A stretch of DNA of 24,871 nucleotides from an uncultured Alphaproteobacteria bacterium (GCA_937952245.1 CALFYS010000019.1:1-24871); one strand, 5' to 3'; shown: positions 8,208 through 15,664, counted from the first letter of the stretch. The notes: a model not told the origin generated them from the sequence alone. Program-made: numbers and translations.

Positions 8208-9200
8208 TCATGAAGGGTTTATCAGCCCTTTGTTGTTCTGAAGAAATTGCCGTGCTGTTTCCGCATCAAGGGCAATTTGATTTTTCAATTGATCAAAATT
8301 TTCAAACGCACGTTCCGCTCTAATGTGATCAAGCAGGAAGATATTCACCCGCTGGCCATATAAATCACCATCATAGTCAAAAACATGGACTTCCAGCAAG
8401 ACACCACGATCAATCGCGGTGGGGCGCACGCCGATATTGGCAACGCCGCCCATGATCGGGGCATCAGGTTGATCCGCAAAACACGCCGCAACGGTATAGA
8501 CCCCAAAGGCTGGTTTTGTCATCTCCGGCAAGGTGATATTGGCGGTGGGGAAGCCAATGGTACGCCCCCGCTGATCGCCTTTAATCACGTCACCGCTGAT
8601 CGTGTAAGGCCGCCCCAATAAAGATGCCGCCGTGGTAACATCCCCTGTTTTAATCAAGTCGCGGATGCGGGTTGATGAAATCACCACATCGCTATCTTCC
8701 TTTAGGGCAACGGCATGGGTGGTGATGCCATAATCTTGACCAAGGGTTTGGATCAAATCCATCCCCCCTGAACGGTTGTTGCCAAAGCCAAAATCTTCAC
8801 CGGCATAAAGCGATTGAACCCCAAGCGATGGCAGGACTTTAGTGACAAAATCTTCGGCGCTGGTCTGGCGCATGGCATCATCAAATTTTAGGCGCAAAAT
8901 CACCTTCACCCCTAACGCCGCCATGAACGCCGATTTATCCTGATCATCGCTTAAGGCAAAGCCATCAGCGTCAGGATTGAAAAACCGTTTTGGATGCGGC
9001 GAGAACGTAATCACCGCCGGGGTTTTGCCATCCGCCACCGCCGCTTGAATCAAATATTGATGACCAAGATGCACGCCGTCAAAATTGCCAATCGCCGCCG
9101 CTAAACCTTGCGGGAAATCAAGCGGCGCGTCACCGATTGACCAATCAATGACCTTAACATCTTCAGGCAATTTCATCTGTGGGTAATGCATCGGTGACAT
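8208..9200 (-). CDS. ribF: Bifunctional riboflavin kinase / FAD synthetase
   Basis: Converts riboflavin to FMN and then to FAD in the cytosol. The N-terminal nucleotidyltransferase domain has GNFDGVHLGH (residues 38-47) and SSTRIR (175-180). The C-terminal riboflavin kinase domain has RGRTIGFPTAN (211-221) and GVANIGVRPT (252-261). At 330 residues it is slightly longer than typical because of a short N-terminal extension before the first strand; Met4 is an alternative start and neither has a clear Shine-Dalgarno sequence. It heads the minus-strand ribF-ileS-lspA group, with a perfect TATAAT about 60 bp upstream. Confidence 0.96.
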   Translation of the reverse strand: MSPMHYPQMKLPEDVKVIDWSIGDAPLDFPQGLAAAIGNFDGVHLGHQYLIQAAVADGKTPAVITFSPHPKRFFNPDADGFALSDDQDKSAFMAALGVKVILRLKFDDAMRQTSAEDFVTKVLPSLGVQSLYAGEDFGFGNNRSGGMDLIQTLGQDYGITTHAVALKEDSDVVISSTRIRDLIKTGDVTTAASLLGRPYTISGDVIKGDQRGRTIGFPTANITLPEMTKPAFGVYTVAACFADQPDAPIMGGVANIGVRPTAIDRGVLLEVHVFDYDGDLYGQRVNIFLLDHIRAERAFENFDQLKNQIALDAETARQFLQNNKGLINPS

Positions 9201-9259
9201 CAGCAGGTTAACAATAAAAACTCAAGCCGTTGATGTAGCAAAATTACACCCGCCTTTCC

Positions 9260-9265
9260 ATTATA
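9260..9265 (-). promoter_or_regulatory. Candidate -10 element for ribF
   Basis: The octamer ATTATAAT (9260-9267) is its own reverse complement and so offers a perfect TATAAT to both strands within the ribF/mscS divergent spacer. On the minus strand it would start a leader of about 50 nt for ribF. No good TTGACA-like -35 lies 16-18 bp upstream on either strand, so the call rests on the -10 alone. Confidence 0.35.
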
Positions 9266-9376
9266 ATTTAAAGCCGTCTTGAAAGCCTATATTCAATAGA
9301 TTTCATATGCTTGAACATTGAAGGGAGGTCTGACAATATATTGAGGTAGTTTGAGTTTCCCAAAAGTGAGCCCGTT

Positions 9377-10198
9377 ATGGACGTAACGCAATGGACTGAT
9401 ATTTTCCATAATATGGATTTTTCAATTTTGCTTGATGGTTTGGCCAATGGCATTGCGGCTTTGGTCATCATTTGCATCGGTATTTTTATCAGCCGGCGGA
9501 TCAACAAAGCCCTGCGGAAATATCTGGCGCGGATCAAAGGGTTTGATGACACGTTAATCCCGCTGGCGGCATCCATTGTCCGCTATATGATCTTGATCGT
9601 CACCTTGGTGGCGGCTTTGGGCAGTTTTGGCATCCAGACCACGTCCATTATCGCGGTTTTAGGCGCGGCAGGGCTGGCGATTGGTCTTGCTTTGCAAGGC
9701 ACGTTATCGAATGTCGCGGCGGGGGTGATGCTGTTGTTCCTGCGGCCTTTTCAGGTTGGTGATTGGATTGATACTGGCGAAAATTCAGGCACGGTCGAAG
9801 AAATTGGCCTGTTCACCACCATCATCACGACATTTGATAATGTTTTTATCTCCATCCCAAATTCGCAAATTTGGGGCGGGCGCGTGGTTAATCATTCCAA
9901 AAATGACACCCGCCGCATGGATATTGATATTGGCATCGCCTATGCCACTGACCTTGACCATGCTGAGGCTACATTATTGAAATTGGCCGAAGATGAGCGT
10001 GTTCTGGCGGAACCCGCCGCGCAATTTTTGGTGGTCAGTTATGATGACAGCGCGATCACGGTTCGGCTCAGGCTCTATGCCAATAATGATGTGTATTGGC
10101 CGCTCTATTGGCAGATGATGCGGCAGGTCAAACCCGCCCTTGATGCCGCGAATATTGAAATTCCTTTCCCGCAACGGGAATACAAATTGCTCGACTGA
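9377..10198 (+). CDS. MscS-family small-conductance mechanosensitive channel
   Basis: Predicted inner-membrane channel that opens under membrane tension to release solutes during hypo-osmotic shock. The 273-residue size and three helices match the minimal E. coli MscS type: TM1 at about 18-40, TM2 at about 63-85 and pore-lining TM3 at about 91-125. TM3 has the family pattern GAAGLAIGLALQGTLSN, with Gly/Ala packing. It is followed by RPFQVGDWI and the beta domain with VEEIGLFTT and ISIPNSQIW. The start has only a weak ribosome site. A ChaC-like gene begins 7 nt after the stop, so both are likely on one transcript. Confidence 0.93.
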   Translation: MDVTQWTDIFHNMDFSILLDGLANGIAALVIICIGIFISRRINKALRKYLARIKGFDDTLIPLAASIVRYMILIVTLVAALGSFGIQTTSIIAVLGAAGLAIGLALQGTLSNVAAGVMLLFLRPFQVGDWIDTGENSGTVEEIGLFTTIITTFDNVFISIPNSQIWGGRVVNHSKNDTRRMDIDIGIAYATDLDHAEATLLKLAEDERVLAEPAAQFLVVSYDDSAITVRLRLYANNDVYWPLYWQMMRQVKPALDAANIEIPFPQREYKLLD

Positions 10199-10205
10199 TG
10201 GTGAT

Positions 10206-10898
10206 ATGACCTCCTCTCCCCACCTTATTTCCCGTGATAATCTGGCCAAAGGCATGATCCAGCAAATGGTGGTTGATCGTGATGGTCAGGGGGCTGATAT
10301 TCTCAGCGAGGAGGAATTGCTGGCCTCTCGCCGAAGCCTGATCCCTGATGATTATGAAGGTGAGGTCTGGTTATTCGGATATGGCTCACTGATTTGGAAT
10401 CCGGTTTTGGAAATCGCGGAACGGCGGATTGGCCGCATTTATGGTTATCACCGCCGCTATTGCCTGTTGACCAAAATCGGGCGCGGCACGCCTGATAACC
10501 CCGGGCTGATCTTGGGGCTTGATCATGGCGGGTCATGCGTGGGGCAAGCGCTGAAGATTTGCCATAAGGCCAATCTGGCGGATGAGCTTGACCTGCTCTG
10601 GAAGCGGGAGATGCTGAACCGTTCTTACCTGCCGAAAAAGGTGCTGATGCATGGTGAAGATGGCCGTAAAATTGAAGCCATCACTTTTGTCATGAACCAC
10701 CAAAGCCCCAGCTATGTTTGTGATCTCAGCCTTGATGAAAAAGCCCGAATCATCGCCAAAGCCGAAGGATTTATCGGCACGTCCTATGATTATCTTGATC
10801 TGACCTTAAACAGCCTCAATGAATTGGGAATCAAAGATCAATATCTGAATAAGATTATGAAAAAAATCGTACAACTGAGCGATAAATCAGCCGATTAA
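10206..10898 (+). CDS. ChaC-like gamma-glutamylcyclotransferase
   Basis: Predicted to cleave glutathione to 5-oxoproline and Cys-Gly. Recognisable features are WLFGYGSLIWNP (residues 55-66, containing the YGSL substrate-binding loop), GYHRRYCL, RGTPDNPGLILGLD, GGSC, and the conserved Arg-Glu pair with Glu135 as likely general acid-base. These match the ChaC branch rather than generic GGCT proteins. The reading frame is open upstream from 10140, but that part overlaps mscS and begins with TTG. The ATG at 10206, 7 nt after the mscS stop, gives 231 residues. About 50 N-terminal residues precede the domain, which is typical of the family. Linkage with an osmotic channel suggests a stress role, which is inference. 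Confidence 0.85.
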   Translation: MTSSPHLISRDNLAKGMIQQMVVDRDGQGADILSEEELLASRRSLIPDDYEGEVWLFGYGSLIWNPVLEIAERRIGRIYGYHRRYCLLTKIGRGTPDNPGLILGLDHGGSCVGQALKICHKANLADELDLLWKREMLNRSYLPKKVLMHGEDGRKIEAITFVMNHQSPSYVCDLSLDEKARIIAKAEGFIGTSYDYLDLTLNSLNELGIKDQYLNKIMKKIVQLSDKSAD

Positions 10899-11013
10899 AA
10901 TCAAATGGCCTTAAATTCCCGCGTGAAGTTAAAAAATATACTGGTCAAATGTGATATTTTCGCTTAGGTTCACCCCCGCAAGCCAGATGATGATTTGCAT
11001 CAGGCCTTGCTAA

Positions 11014-11099
<86 letters not shown>

Positions 11100-11218
11100 T
11101 TTCCTTTATATGTCCCATCCCACATATTCACGCCCATATTTACACCACGATTGTGATTTATCACCGCAAGTGGATTTTACTCCTTGCCTATTCGTGGTAT
11201 TGAAATCAAATCCAGATT

Positions 11219-11836
11219 ATGGAGTTTGTTTTGTCATCTGCTGTCCCGTCATCAAGCTTATATGACCGCATCATCAACGCCATCCCCATGCTTGCCCGAT
11301 TGCAAGATTGGGTGATTGACCTTGGGCAACGCAAATCGGTGATGGCGTGGCTTTATGGGCTGACGTTTTTGGAATCGATCATCTTCCCTTTGCCGATTGA
11401 CCCGCTTTATGCAGGCGTGGTCATGGCACGGCCAAAACAATATATCCGCCTTGCGATCATCATTGGCGTCATCTCAACCTTGGGCGGGGTCACCGGTTGG
11501 GCGATTGGCCATTTCATTGGTGACGCGGTTCGGTCATGGGGATGGATTGGCAATGATGGAAAATTTGCCGCCGTCGCCGCGGGCATCACCGCCCATGGAT
11601 GGCTGTTTGTATTAATCGGGGCGTTCACGCCTTTGCCTTATAAGGTCATGGCGGTGTCATCAGGGTTTTTAGGCATAGGGGTGATCCCCATGGCGCTCGC
11701 CTCATTGGTGGGGCGCACCGCAAGGTTTATGTTGGTGGGGGCGATTGTTCGGCACCGCAGTGACAATAAAAAAGCCGCTTTCTTCAGCTTTATTCTGATC
11801 GGGCTTGTGGTTGTGTTCTGGGGGGTTGCGCATTGA
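11219..11836 (+). CDS. YqaA-like inner-membrane protein (DedA/VTT superfamily)
   Basis: Predicted polytopic membrane protein of 205 residues. The FLESIIFPLPIDPLYAGVVMA segment, the glycine-rich helix GGVTGWAIGHFIGD, and the FTPLPYKVMAVSSGF and GRTARFM motifs match the YqaA branch of the SNARE-associated/DedA (VTT) superfamily. DedA relatives are linked to phospholipid flipping and membrane homeostasis; the role of YqaA proteins is not established. About 30 polar residues precede the first helix, and the ATG at 11219 has no good ribosome site, so the start is uncertain. It overlaps dsbB by 4 nt, indicating co-transcription. Confidence 0.8.
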   Translation: MEFVLSSAVPSSSLYDRIINAIPMLARLQDWVIDLGQRKSVMAWLYGLTFLESIIFPLPIDPLYAGVVMARPKQYIRLAIIIGVISTLGGVTGWAIGHFIGDAVRSWGWIGNDGKFAAVAAGITAHGWLFVLIGAFTPLPYKVMAVSSGFLGIGVIPMALASLVGRTARFMLVGAIVRHRSDNKKAAFFSFILIGLVVVFWGVAH

Positions 11837-12351
11837 TCCCATGGATCACAACAATCACCCCCCTTACCATGATCAAATTATTAGGTCTTGGGTCAGGCTT
11901 CATGCTGGGGATGGCTTATTTCTTTGAATACGGCATGGGGCTTGCGCCTTGCACCATGTGTTATTGGCAGCGCGTCCCCCATGGCATTGTTATCGCCCTT
12001 GGGGTCTTGGCGGTGATGCCGTTTTTGGCGCAATCATCTTTATTCATCCGATTGATGCTAACCCTTGGCATCATCAGCCTGCTGGCCGGGGCAGGCATCG
12101 CCGCTTGGCACAGCGGGGTTGAATTAAAAATCTTGCCTGGCCCCACGGCTTGCAGTGGCGGGGTTGCCCTTGATGGATCGCCCGCCGCCCTGTTGGATCA
12201 ATTGCTCGCCACGCCGGTTGTCAGGTGCGACGAGGTGCCATGGTCTCTTTTCGGCTTGTCGATGGCAAATTGGAACATGATCATTACAGCCGGAATGGCT
12301 ATACTGGCCGGGGGCGTGCTCTGGCGTTCAATAAAATCAAGATCAACGTAA
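11833..12351 (+). CDS. dsbB: Disulfide bond formation protein DsbB
   Basis: Predicted inner-membrane quinone reductase that reoxidises periplasmic DsbA. The first redox pair is Cys40-Thr-Met-Cys43, followed by the conserved YWQR. The second periplasmic loop has Cys107 and Cys132, then the VPWSLFGLSMANWN segment typical of the family. Four membrane helices are evident in 172 residues. Translation probably starts at TTG 11833 in a 4-nt overlap with the upstream stop; an in-frame ATG at 11869 would remove 12 residues and still leave helix one. The next gene makes ubiquinone, the electron acceptor of DsbB, a suggestive pairing. No dsbA lies nearby. Confidence 0.9.
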   Translation: MIPWITTITPLTMIKLLGLGSGFMLGMAYFFEYGMGLAPCTMCYWQRVPHGIVIALGVLAVMPFLAQSSLFIRLMLTLGIISLLAGAGIAAWHSGVELKILPGPTACSGGVALDGSPAALLDQLLATPVVRCDEVPWSLFGLSMANWNMIITAGMAILAGGVLWRSIKSRST

Positions 12352-12368
12352 CCGTGATGAGGTCTCAG

Positions 12369-12887
12369 ATGACTGTTAAAGACCAAAATATTGATCGTTT
12401 CCTTCGTGTTGACCATGCCGGGGAATTAGGCGCGAAACGTATTTACGAAGGCCAGATCGCGGTTCTGAAAAACCATCCTGTTGCTGAAGAAATTCAGCAT
12501 ATGAAAGACCAAGAACAGGAACATCTCGATACATTTGAAAACCTGCTCAACGATTATCAAGTCCGGCCATCGGTGATGACGCCGTTTTGGAATGTCGCGG
12601 GATTTGCGCTAGGGGCTGTCACCGCCGCCATGGGGCCAAAAGCCGCCATGGCCTGCACCATCGCGGTCGAAGAAGTGATCGGTGAACATTACAATGACCA
12701 AGCCTCCACCCTTGATGATGATGAGGCTGAATTGCGCGCCACGCTTCTGAAATTCCGTGATGAAGAACTGGAACACCGTGATACCGCGGTTGACCATGAT
12801 GGCGAACAAGCGGTGGGGTATCCGGTGATGCGCCAGATTATTCAGGTGGGGTGCCGTACCGCCATCAAATTGGCTGAACGCTATTAA
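12369..12887 (+). CDS. coq7: Demethoxyubiquinone hydroxylase Coq7
   Basis: Diiron monooxygenase of aerobic ubiquinone biosynthesis, hydroxylating 2-polyprenyl-3-methyl-6-methoxybenzoquinol at C-5 at the membrane surface. The 172-residue ferritin-like protein shows the GELGAKRIYEGQ start (Glu19), a first ExxH pair (Glu49/His52), the VEEVIGEHY segment (100-108) and a second ExxH pair (Glu133/His136), which together supply the diiron ligands. The ATG at 12369 has GAGG 7 nt upstream; the open frame extends to 12225 but that part only overlaps dsbB. It lies 17 nt after dsbB. Its TAA and the stop of the convergent HNH gene share TTAA (12884-12887). Confidence 0.95.
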   Translation: MTVKDQNIDRFLRVDHAGELGAKRIYEGQIAVLKNHPVAEEIQHMKDQEQEHLDTFENLLNDYQVRPSVMTPFWNVAGFALGAVTAAMGPKAAMACTIAVEEVIGEHYNDQASTLDDDEAELRATLLKFRDEELEHRDTAVDHDGEQAVGYPVMRQIIQVGCRTAIKLAERY

Positions 12888-13540
12888 TTTAACCGAAGAT
12901 CACGGGGCAGGATAATATCACCTGTGGGCGCGGCGTCTGATGACGCGTCATGTTCCAATTCCGTATCCCAATAGAGATAATCGCGCCATGAATGATGCAA
13001 ATGGTTCGGCGGGAAACGGCGGCCATTTTCTTGCAATTGCCAGGTGTTGGGCTGGGCGGGTTTCACCCTTGGGATCATGCCGCAATCTTTCGGCAATTTA
13101 TTGGCCTTCAACAAATTACACCGCCCGCAAGCCGCCACCACATTTTCCCAAGTTGTCCGCCCACCTTTTGAGCGTGGAATCACATGGTCAAACGTCAGGT
13201 CTTGGGCTTGAAACTCTTGGCTGCAATATTGGCAACAGAACCGATCCCGCAAGAAAACATTAAAACGGGTAAACGCCGGATTAGGGCTTTGCTGAACATA
13301 ATCTTTCAGGGCAATGACGCTGGGCAAGCGCATCGACATGCTGGGCGAATGAATATAGCTGTCATATTCCGAAATAATCGTCACCCGATCCAACACAACA
13401 GCTTTGATCGTGTCCTGCCAAGACCACAGCGATAGCGGGAAATAACTTAAAGGGCGGAAATCAGCATTTAAGGCAAGAGCAGGGGCAAGGTTTTCACCGA
13501 AGCGGTTTTCATCGCCGCTGATGAGCCTGCCGCCATCCAT
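12884..13540 (-). CDS. HNH endonuclease-domain protein, alphaproteobacterial family
   Basis: A 218-residue protein with a central HNH nuclease fold: CQYC (Cys103/Cys106), DHVIPRSKGG with His119, WENVV with Asn133, and CGRCN (Cys138/Cys141), so a structural zinc site and a complete beta-beta-alpha-metal motif are present. The N-terminal ALNADFRPLSYFPLSLWSWQD and C-terminal FPPNHLHHSWRDYLYWD blocks mark a subfamily I know as widespread and chromosomal in Alphaproteobacteria. There is no neighbouring methylase or phage gene, so a restriction role is unlikely; its biological substrate is unknown to me. AAGG lies 11 nt before the start. Confidence 0.88.
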   Translation of the reverse strand: MDGGRLISGDENRFGENLAPALALNADFRPLSYFPLSLWSWQDTIKAVVLDRVTIISEYDSYIHSPSMSMRLPSVIALKDYVQQSPNPAFTRFNVFLRDRFCCQYCSQEFQAQDLTFDHVIPRSKGGRTTWENVVAACGRCNLLKANKLPKDCGMIPRVKPAQPNTWQLQENGRRFPPNHLHHSWRDYLYWDTELEHDASSDAAPTGDIILPRDLRLN

Positions 13541-13696
13541 TATTTGATGCCTTTTATTTTCATGCTTTTTGTTATCATGATTAAACTAAAACATGATTTT
13601 TAACCGGGGGCAACCCCCAAGCCTTTGGCAAAACCACAATATCTTGTGTTTGTCACAAAAGTTTAATCAAAAACTTGGGGATGGGTTAAACCCGCC

Positions 13697-14365
13697 TTAC
13701 CGTTGCGCGGTGATGAATTCGATCGCCCGTCCGAAACCTTCAGGGTCAATACCATGGCCCACGCCATCGCGCGCCATGCTTTCAACCGCCACTTCATTGC
13801 CGCCCAGCACTGCCTCAGCGATGGCGAGCGCTTGAAATGGCACGACTTGATCATCACGGCCATGCACCAACAACACCGGAGGGCGTGACGTGATTTGATC
13901 CGCCAAGCGATCCGGCGCAAGAAGCGCGCCCGAAAAACTCATCACCCCGCCAAGCGCCCCATCAAGCCGCATCCCTGTATGCAGAGCCATCATCCCGCCT
14001 TGGGAAAAGCCAAAAAGGAAAATCTGGTTTAAACTCAGCCCTGTGCTGGTCATGATTTCAGCGATCAGGTTTTTCAGCCCCGGCATGGCCAGGTCAGGCC
14101 CGTTATCAATCGATTGCTGGTCACCATCCAGCGGAAACCACTGCCGTCCCATGGGATTGGCGGAACAAGGTTCAGGCCCATCAGGGGCATAAAAAATGGC
14201 TTTCGGAAACGACGCCGCCATGACTTGCGACAAATCCATTAAATCAGCCCCATCGGCGCCCCAACCGTGGATAAACACCACCGCCAGTTCAGGCGTATCC
14301 CCATCTTCGGGTTGCCGCGTCAATGTTGAAAGACCCGCAAGCGTTTGGCGAATAATGGTGGCCAT
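13697..14365 (-). CDS. Phospholipase/carboxylesterase-family alpha/beta hydrolase
   Basis: Predicted cytosolic esterase of 222 residues in the acyl-protein thioesterase/carboxylesterase group. An oxyanion-loop HGWGADGADL segment follows the first core strand. The nucleophile is Ser121 in GFSQGG, the acid is in HGRDDQVVP (Asp171 or Asp172) and the base is His204 in GHGID. The catalytic triad is intact and the length is typical. The natural substrate cannot be told from sequence. The start has a GGGGGAG ribosome site 3-5 nt upstream, and just beyond this lies a 10-bp inverted repeat with nested direct repeats, so its 5' leader may be regulated. Confidence 0.9.
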   Translation of the reverse strand: MATIIRQTLAGLSTLTRQPEDGDTPELAVVFIHGWGADGADLMDLSQVMAASFPKAIFYAPDGPEPCSANPMGRQWFPLDGDQQSIDNGPDLAMPGLKNLIAEIMTSTGLSLNQIFLFGFSQGGMMALHTGMRLDGALGGVMSFSGALLAPDRLADQITSRPPVLLVHGRDDQVVPFQALAIAEAVLGGNEVAVESMARDGVGHGIDPEGFGRAIEFITAQR

Positions 14366-14375
14366 ACTCTCCCCC

Positions 14376-14426
14376 TAAGATAATCCATGGTGTTTGCAAT
14401 GATGTTTGCAATTAGCGATTATCTTA
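14376..14426. repeat. Nested inverted and direct repeats in the divergent carboxylesterase/gluQ spacer
   Basis: TAAGATAATC (14376-14385) and GATTATCTTA (14417-14426) form a perfect 10-bp inverted repeat. Inside it are two exact copies of TGTTTGCAAT (14391-14400 and 14403-14412) with a 12-bp period. In the carboxylesterase mRNA the second arm of the hairpin would end directly against the ribosome binding site. It could be a composite operator or a 5' UTR hairpin with a 31-nt loop; no known regulator is recognised. Confidence 0.6.
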
Positions 14427-14504
14427 TGGCGGGTGAAAACTTTGCACCAGAAAAAACTGCACGCCGTGATGGTGATGCCGTTGCGAGGATGCTATTCTTA
14501 AGCC

Positions 14505-15359
14505 ATGTCAAAACCCGTTGTCACCAGATTCGCACCAAGCCCCACAGGACGGCTCCATCTTGGGCATATCTTCTCCGCAAGATTTGCCCGCGATATGGCC
14601 GATGCCGAAAATGGGGAGATGCGCCTTCGGATCGAAGATATTGACCACACAAGATGCCGCCCTGAATTTTACGCCGCCATAGAAGAAGACCTCAACTTTA
14701 TGGGGATTGCCTATGATGGCGCGGTGATGGTGCAATCGGATCGCATGGCAATTTATCAATCGCATTTAGAACAGCTGAAAGACAAAGGCTGGATTTACCC
14801 CTGCCATTTAACCCGCCGTGAATTGGACGAACTGCTTTCAGCCCCCCATGGTGAGCATGAACGGGCTCAAGTGATCGCCAATACCGATCAATTAATCTCA
14901 AAAGATGATCAGGCGGAACGCGAATCCAAAGGCCAATTGCCGGCGTGGCGGCTCAGAATGGAAGCCATCCGCCCTTTGGTGAAAAATCTGGATTACCATG
15001 ACCACGGCTTGCCGCCTCAATACATTAACCTTGACCAATTGGGAGATGAGGTCATTGCCCGCAAAGATATTGGCACCAGCTACCATCTCAGCGTGGTGAT
15101 TGATGATGCGGAAACCGGCGTCACCCATGTTACCCGAGGGGCGGATTTAAGGGCGCAAACCCCGCTTCACCGGATCTTGCAAGTGTTGATGGACTGCCCT
15201 GAAACCATATGGGCGCATCACCCGTTAATCGGCGATGAAAACGGCAAGCGGCTGGCGAAACGCGCCGATGCCCAAAGCATCCACACCCTTCGTGAACAAG
15301 GCTTGGACAGGGACGGAATTATCGCCGCCATGAGCCGTCTTCCCCTGATCAAACATTAA
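14505..15359 (+). CDS. gluQ: Glutamyl-Q tRNA(Asp) synthetase
   Basis: Predicted to glutamylate queuosine-34 of tRNA-Asp, using a truncated glutamyl-tRNA synthetase core. The 284-residue length excludes full GluRS. FAPSPTGRLHLGH carries the class I HxGH motif (18-21) and KRLAKR (248-253) takes the place of KMSKS. The usual zinc site (Cys-x-Cys, then Tyr and Cys) is not intact: only Cys100 remains in PCHLTR and the later YPGTC-like segment is absent, so this is probably a zinc-free variant. GAGGA lies about 14 nt upstream of the start. It is monocistronic or the first gene before a long 3' region with a terminator at 15557-15584. Confidence 0.92.
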   Translation: MSKPVVTRFAPSPTGRLHLGHIFSARFARDMADAENGEMRLRIEDIDHTRCRPEFYAAIEEDLNFMGIAYDGAVMVQSDRMAIYQSHLEQLKDKGWIYPCHLTRRELDELLSAPHGEHERAQVIANTDQLISKDDQAERESKGQLPAWRLRMEAIRPLVKNLDYHDHGLPPQYINLDQLGDEVIARKDIGTSYHLSVVIDDAETGVTHVTRGADLRAQTPLHRILQVLMDCPETIWAHHPLIGDENGKRLAKRADAQSIHTLREQGLDRDGIIAAMSRLPLIKH

Positions 15360-15420
15360 GGTTTTGCCCCAAATTAAGGGGGCGTTAATAGGGTAAGTAA
15401 GAGCGCTCAAAACAAAAAAA

Positions 15421-15584
15421 CAGGGGCGTGAAATCCTGCGTCACCCTGCCACATTTTTTAGCCTATTTTTTTAGGTCAGCGATGTTGACTTAAGAAGAAA
15501 AAGGGAGCATTAAGTCCACGTCGCATCCAAGTGATGCGCATTTCCTCCCTAAACTCGGTCGCGGTACGCCGCGACCTTTTTTTT
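15421..15584 (+). ncRNA. Candidate structured RNA between gluQ and moaA
   Basis: The 305-bp gap between gluQ and moaA is the longest gene-free stretch in the window. A hairpin GACTTAA/TTAAGTC (15487-15493 with 15510-15516) has a loop containing AGGGAG (15502-15507), which is exactly complementary to CTCCCT (15545-15550). This makes an H-type pseudoknot that encloses a second hairpin, CGCATC/GATGCG (15522-15527 with 15533-15538). An intrinsic terminator follows. A possible 21-codon reading frame (GTG 15428 to TAA 15493) ends inside the first stem; its start is weak. The element could be a trans-acting sRNA, a 3' UTR-derived RNA of gluQ, or an attenuator. I do not recognise a known family, and the 5' end is a guess. 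Confidence 0.4.
15557..15584 (+). terminator. Intrinsic terminator upstream of moaA
   Basis: A perfect 8-bp GC-rich stem, GGTCGCGG (15557-15564) with CCGCGACC (15569-15576), closes a TACG loop of the stable UNCG type and is followed at once by eight T residues. This is the clearest rho-independent terminator in the window. It ends either the gluQ transcript or a separate small RNA. An upstream GTCGC (15520-15524) could pair with part of the 3' arm, a weak alternative structure. Confidence 0.9.
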
Positions 15585-15607
15585 GCCTTGATTTTCATGC
15601 TAATCTC

Positions 15608-15636
15608 TTGGTCTCAACCTTGAATTTGAATATGAT
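15608..15636 (+). promoter_or_regulatory. Predicted moaA promoter
   Basis: TTGGTC (15608-15613) and TATGAT (15631-15636) are separated by exactly 17 bp; the -10 matches consensus at five of six positions and the -35 at three. Transcription would begin near 15643, giving a 5' leader of about 20 nt. This supports the ATG at 15665 over the in-frame TTG at 15608, which would lie inside the promoter. Confidence 0.5.
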
Positions 15637-15664
15637 AGACATTCAGCTCTTTAGGGTTCTTGAA

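Noticed and set aside
9334..9343. Palindrome CAATATATTG upstream of the MscS-type gene, with a TTGAAC 17 bp earlier
   Set aside because: AT-rich and short; the -10 match is poor, so neither an operator nor a promoter call is justified.
10931..10958. AAAATAT...ATATTTT inverted repeat before the tRNA gene
   Set aside because: AT-only arms with a 14-nt loop are expected by chance and lack terminator features.
11153..11164. GTGAT-TT-ATCAC palindrome upstream of the YqaA-like gene, considered as an FNR or CRP site
   Set aside because: Spacing and half-sites do not fit either consensus.
12884..13540. HNH protein as part of a restriction or defence system
   Set aside because: No methylase, toxin, helicase or phage gene nearby, and the family is a common chromosomal one in Alphaproteobacteria.
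15366..15383. GCCCC/GGGGC hairpin just after the gluQ stop
   Set aside because: Only 5 bp with no T-run; the real terminator is at 15557-15584.
15401..15408. Palindrome GAGCGCTC upstream of the candidate RNA, also present near 22715 inside cobB
   Set aside because: An 8-bp palindrome appearing twice, once inside a coding region, is within chance.
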